Assembly (NCBI GenBank): GCA_015655125.1
Contig: JAATFP010000077.1
Location: 1 to 64,000 of the forward strand
Reading direction: 5' to 3'
Source: Chitinophagales bacterium
GTDB lineage: Bacteria > Bacteroidota > Bacteroidia > Chitinophagales > Chitinophagaceae
Length of the DNA: 64,000 nt
Under the pieces are notes generated by a model. The model ran no database searches. It was not told the origin of the DNA and saw nothing but the letters and a program-made list of their open reading frames with translations. A program made the position numbers and the translations under genes. This document shows positions 61,112 to 64,000 of the stretch, one piece after another. Every line of letters begins with the position of its first letter. Positions within the stretch are counted from its first letter, which is position 1.

Positions 61112-63844
61112 ATGCAACGGATCTACCAGAACGCGCTTATTATTACAATCTTTACTCTTATCAGTCAGCAGCTTTCCGCGCAGGTGGATTCAAATGGTGT
61201 GTCTGTAAACCCTGCTTTACAGGGTATCTATGAGTCAAAAACTCCAAAATCATACACTATCGCGGGCATTACCGTTACCGGTACAAAGTCGTACGATCAA
61301 AACCTGATCATCTCCATTTCCGGACTTGCAAAAGGCGATGTGGTGCAGATTCCTGGAACAGATGTTTTCAGTAAAGCCATTTCAAAATTGTGGAAACAGA
61401 ATCTCGTTGCCGATGTGCAGATTTATCTTACAAAACTGGAAGAAAATAACCAGTTGTTTGTTGAGATCGCATTAACAGAAAGACCGCGCCTGGCGCGCTT
61501 TGAATTTGTGGGCGTTAAAAAAGGGGAAAAAGATGATCTCAAAACAAAATCACAATTAGCGCAGGACAGGGTAGTGACAGAAGATATGAAATTAAGCGCC
61601 GTGGAAAATATCCGTAAGTTTTATGCAGATAAAGGCTACAGAAATGTAACCATCGATGTAAAGGAAGAACCTGCGGCAAATGGTACCAATTCTATAGCCC
61701 TTACATTTTACATCAATAAAGGCAACAAGGTAAAAGTAAATTCCATCAACTTTACCGACAACGCTTCCATTGAAGATAGTAAGTTGAAAAAACAAATGAA
61801 GGGTACGAAAGAAATGACGCGCCTTACGTTGTTCCCGGAAAGAGTTGTAAGTCCTTATGCAGATACTGCACATTCGCTTACTTTCAGAGAGTACCTGAAA
61901 GAAGCGGCTTACCTGCGCCCTTCCCGCACGAAAGATTATATCGATCCTTACTTCCGGTTCAAATTGTTCAGCAATGCGAAATTTAATGAAAAGAAATATC
62001 TCGAAGACAAGGATAAAGTGGTTTCCTACTACAACTCGCGCGGTTTCCGTGATGCGGTGATTGTTGCAGACACTACGTTTTACGACAGGAAGGGAAATAT
62101 CAACGTTGATATAAAAGTATCTGAAGGGCATAAATATTATTTCGGTAATATCGTCTGGAAAGGGAACACAAAATATTCCGATTCGGTGTTAAATCTTTTT
62201 CTTGGTATAGCCAAGGGCGATCCGTACAACGTGGAAACATTGAACAGGAGATTGGGTAAGGAAATGTCTGCCGAAGGCGGCGATATCGGAAGCTTGTACC
62301 AGGATGACGGTTACCTGTTCTTCCGTGTGGATCCGGTAGAGACTGCTGTGTACAACGACACCATCGATTATGAGATCCGCATCACCGAAGGGCCGCAGGC
62401 CACTTATGGAAAGATCACAGTTTCCGGTAATGATAAAACGAAGGATTATGTAATTTTGCGTGAGATGCGTACAATACCGGGTGAAAAATTCAGCCGCCAG
62501 GATATTATCCGCACACAAAGGGAACTTGGTCAGCTCGGCTTTTTGAATCCTGAAAAAACAAACCCGAATGTGGTGCCTAATTCCGATAACGGAACGGTAG
62601 ACATCAACTGGCAGGTGGAGGAAAAATCCGCCGATCAGCTGGAACTATCCGCAGGTTTTGGTGGTGGTATCGGACTCACGGGAACCTTGGGCGTTACTTT
62701 TAATAACTTCTCTTTAAAAAATATCGGTAAATCATCCAGTTGGGATCCGTTGCCAACCGGCGACGGTCAAAAGCTGAGTGCGCGTGTGCAGTCCAATGGT
62801 AAAGCGTATCGTTCGTACAGTTTCTCTTTCACTGAGCCATGGCTCGGCGGTAAAAAGCGCAACTCGTTTTCTGTAAGTTATTTTAATACGAAATATTCAA
62901 ACTCTTACGATGCTTACGGAAGCTATTGCCGCTCGTGCGGTGATACTTCTTACGTAAAAACGGTAGGCTTCGGTGTATCATTGGGTAAGCAACTGAAATG
63001 GCCGGATGATTATTTCAATCTTATATACTCCCTGAACGTTCAGCAATATCAATTGAAGAACTACGCGGTGAGCGGGTTCAATGGCATTACAAATGGTAAT
63101 TCAACGAACATCAGTGCGAAGATCACCTTGTTGCGTAATTCGGCGGGTCCTAATCCGATCTTTCCCACAAGTGGTTCCAACTTTATGTTGAGCGGCCAGT
63201 TCACACTTCCATATTCATTGCTGGGTATCACGGAACCTGCAGATAACCAGTATAAATTTCCGGAATTTCACAAATGGCGCTTCAACGGCGAATGGTATGT
63301 TCCTATCGGAAGGGCGACCGGTGCGGACAAGAACAAGCAGTTCATCCTGAAAGCTGCGGCGAAATATGGTTTTATAGGAAAATACAACAGCAAGCTACAG
63401 GTATCGCCGTTTGAACGTTTCCAATTGGGTGATGCCGGTTTGAGTAACACGCAGGCGTTGCTTGGCTACGATATCATTGCGCATCGCGGTTACCCGATTT
63501 ACAGCAGTTCGGATCCGAAAGTGAATCCTGACGGTATCAGCCCGACGGAATATTTCACTATCTTCAATAAATACACGATGGAGTTGCGTTATCCTTTCAG
63601 TACCAATGCGAGCAGCACCATTTATGGGCTTGCCTTCTTTGAAGCTGCCAATGGATGGTACAGTTTTAAGGATTACAATCCGTTCAAGTTGCGCAGGTCT
63701 GCAGGGTTGGGGATGCGTTTCTTCCTGCCGATGTTTGGGTTGCTCGGATTTGACTACGGCGTGGGCTTCGACCGGTACAATTCAACATCGGGTTTGAAAG
63801 GAGCGGCTAAGTTTACATTCATGCTTGGTCAGGAACCGGAATAG
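61112..63844 (+). CDS. bamA: Outer-membrane protein assembly factor BamA
   Basis: About 910 residues, signal peptide MQRIYQNALIITIFTLISQQ. Five POTRA domains span about 45-470 (for example IAGITVTGTKSYDQNLIISI, YGKITVSGNDKTKDYVILRE), then the beta barrel. The barrel shows FGGGIGLTGTLGVTFNNFSL and the C-terminal RLRSAGLGMRFFLP-type strand signature (KLRRSAGLGMRFFLPMFGLL). It inserts beta-barrel proteins into the outer membrane. Downstream of uppS by 123 nt, as is common in Bacteroidota. Confidence 0.94.
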   Translation: MQRIYQNALIITIFTLISQQLSAQVDSNGVSVNPALQGIYESKTPKSYTIAGITVTGTKSYDQNLIISISGLAKGDVVQIPGTDVFSKAISKLWKQNLVADVQIYLTKLEENNQLFVEIALTERPRLARFEFVGVKKGEKDDLKTKSQLAQDRVVTEDMKLSAVENIRKFYADKGYRNVTIDVKEEPAANGTNSIALTFYINKGNKVKVNSINFTDNASIEDSKLKKQMKGTKEMTRLTLFPERVVSPYADTAHSLTFREYLKEAAYLRPSRTKDYIDPYFRFKLFSNAKFNEKKYLEDKDKVVSYYNSRGFRDAVIVADTTFYDRKGNINVDIKVSEGHKYYFGNIVWKGNTKYSDSVLNLFLGIAKGDPYNVETLNRRLGKEMSAEGGDIGSLYQDDGYLFFRVDPVETAVYNDTIDYEIRITEGPQATYGKITVSGNDKTKDYVILREMRTIPGEKFSRQDIIRTQRELGQLGFLNPEKTNPNVVPNSDNGTVDINWQVEEKSADQLELSAGFGGGIGLTGTLGVTFNNFSLKNIGKSSSWDPLPTGDGQKLSARVQSNGKAYRSYSFSFTEPWLGGKKRNSFSVSYFNTKYSNSYDAYGSYCRSCGDTSYVKTVGFGVSLGKQLKWPDDYFNLIYSLNVQQYQLKNYAVSGFNGITNGNSTNISAKITLLRNSAGPNPIFPTSGSNFMLSGQFTLPYSLLGITEPADNQYKFPEFHKWRFNGEWYVPIGRATGADKNKQFILKAAAKYGFIGKYNSKLQVSPFERFQLGDAGLSNTQALLGYDIIAHRGYPIYSSSDPKVNPDGISPTEYFTIFNKYTMELRYPFSTNASSTIYGLAFFEAANGWYSFKDYNPFKLRRSAGLGMRFFLPMFGLLGFDYGVGFDRYNSTSGLKGAAKFTFMLGQEPE

Positions 63845-63956
63845 TTAGTTTAGAGATTAGTCGCTTCGCTTGTCGAAGGTCTTCAACAAGCCCAGGCTGA
63901 CAGAAGAAATAGTAAAGTGATAGTTTTTTCTTTTATTTGTAAAAAATAATCCGAAG

Positions 63957-64000
63957 ATGAAAAAAATATTATTGATTGCTTCCTTCTTTATGCTCGCAGC
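63957..64000 (+). CDS. Start of a secreted protein, probable Skp/OmpH chaperone (partial)
   Basis: Only the first 14 codons are in the window: MKKILLIASFFMLA, a signal-peptide start. Position directly after bamA suggests the OmpH/Skp-like periplasmic chaperone gene that usually follows it; the sequence itself cannot confirm this. Confidence 0.45.
   Translation, partial: MKKILLIASFFMLA

Overview
The window looks like a chromosomal segment from a Bacteroidota bacterium, most likely of the Chitinophagaceae type. Supporting signs are the gliding lipoprotein gene gldH, a DUF6089-type barrel, several promoters of the Bacteroidota form TTTG-N18-21-TAnnTTTG, the near absence of Shine-Dalgarno sequences, many MKK-type lipoproteins, and intergenic inverted repeats built on the words CTGCG and GAACCAC. 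Genus-level placement is inference.

Layout. 0.2-3.4 kb: a radical SAM and helicase-like DNA-modification pair, then a conserved hypothetical gene. 3.6-9.3 kb: an accessory island holding a promoter, short reading frames separated by strong hairpin/T-run structures, two conventional tRNA-like sequences, two tRNA-like sequences whose arms occur in circularly permuted order, a broken AAA+ ATPase gene, an SPFH/slipin gene, a frameshifted HEPN gene, DUF2188, and the RNA ligase gene rtcB preceded by a terminator-like hairpin. This resembles the RNA-repair loci known to link RtcB with tRNA-like RNAs, but part of it has decayed. 9.4-12.4 kb: an AmgK-like sugar kinase fused to a RapZ C-terminal domain, followed by a MurU-like nucleotidyltransferase (cell-wall sugar recycling). 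13.2-22.5 kb: a signalling block of two multi-PAS HisKA_3 histidine kinases, three LuxR-type response regulators and one receiver-only protein.

22.6-30.8 kb is mostly minus strand: long-chain acyl-CoA ligase, YceI lipoprotein, TPR protein, DUF1015 plus serC, a zinc phospholipase C-like protein and DUF502. 30.9-42.4 kb: sterol desaturase-like protein, a Gly/Thr-repeat lipoprotein, a tetR-tolC-MFP-RND efflux operon, and a MuiA/DUF4139 protein. 42.6-49.7 kb: ECF sigma factor with a membrane partner, M16 peptidase, AIM24-like protein, Bax-inhibitor-1 protein and polysaccharide deacetylase. 49.9-64 kb: pheS, a lipocalin-like lipoprotein, an OmpA-type lipoprotein, 3-hydroxyacyl-CoA dehydrogenase, an epimerase, an LpxD-like acyltransferase, yicC, gldH, the DUF6089-type barrel, uppS, bamA and the start of a probable skp/ompH.

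The most unusual part is 3.6-9.3 kb, in particular the permuted cloverleaves at 5511-5578 and 5585-5658. In each, the two acceptor strands are adjacent and form a closed hairpin, while the open ends lie in the anticodon loop or next to the T arm. Two anticodon loops in this island read UGG but lack the universal U33. A second notable point is the large intergenic palindromes, one of which fills the whole gap at 47.57-47.84 kb.
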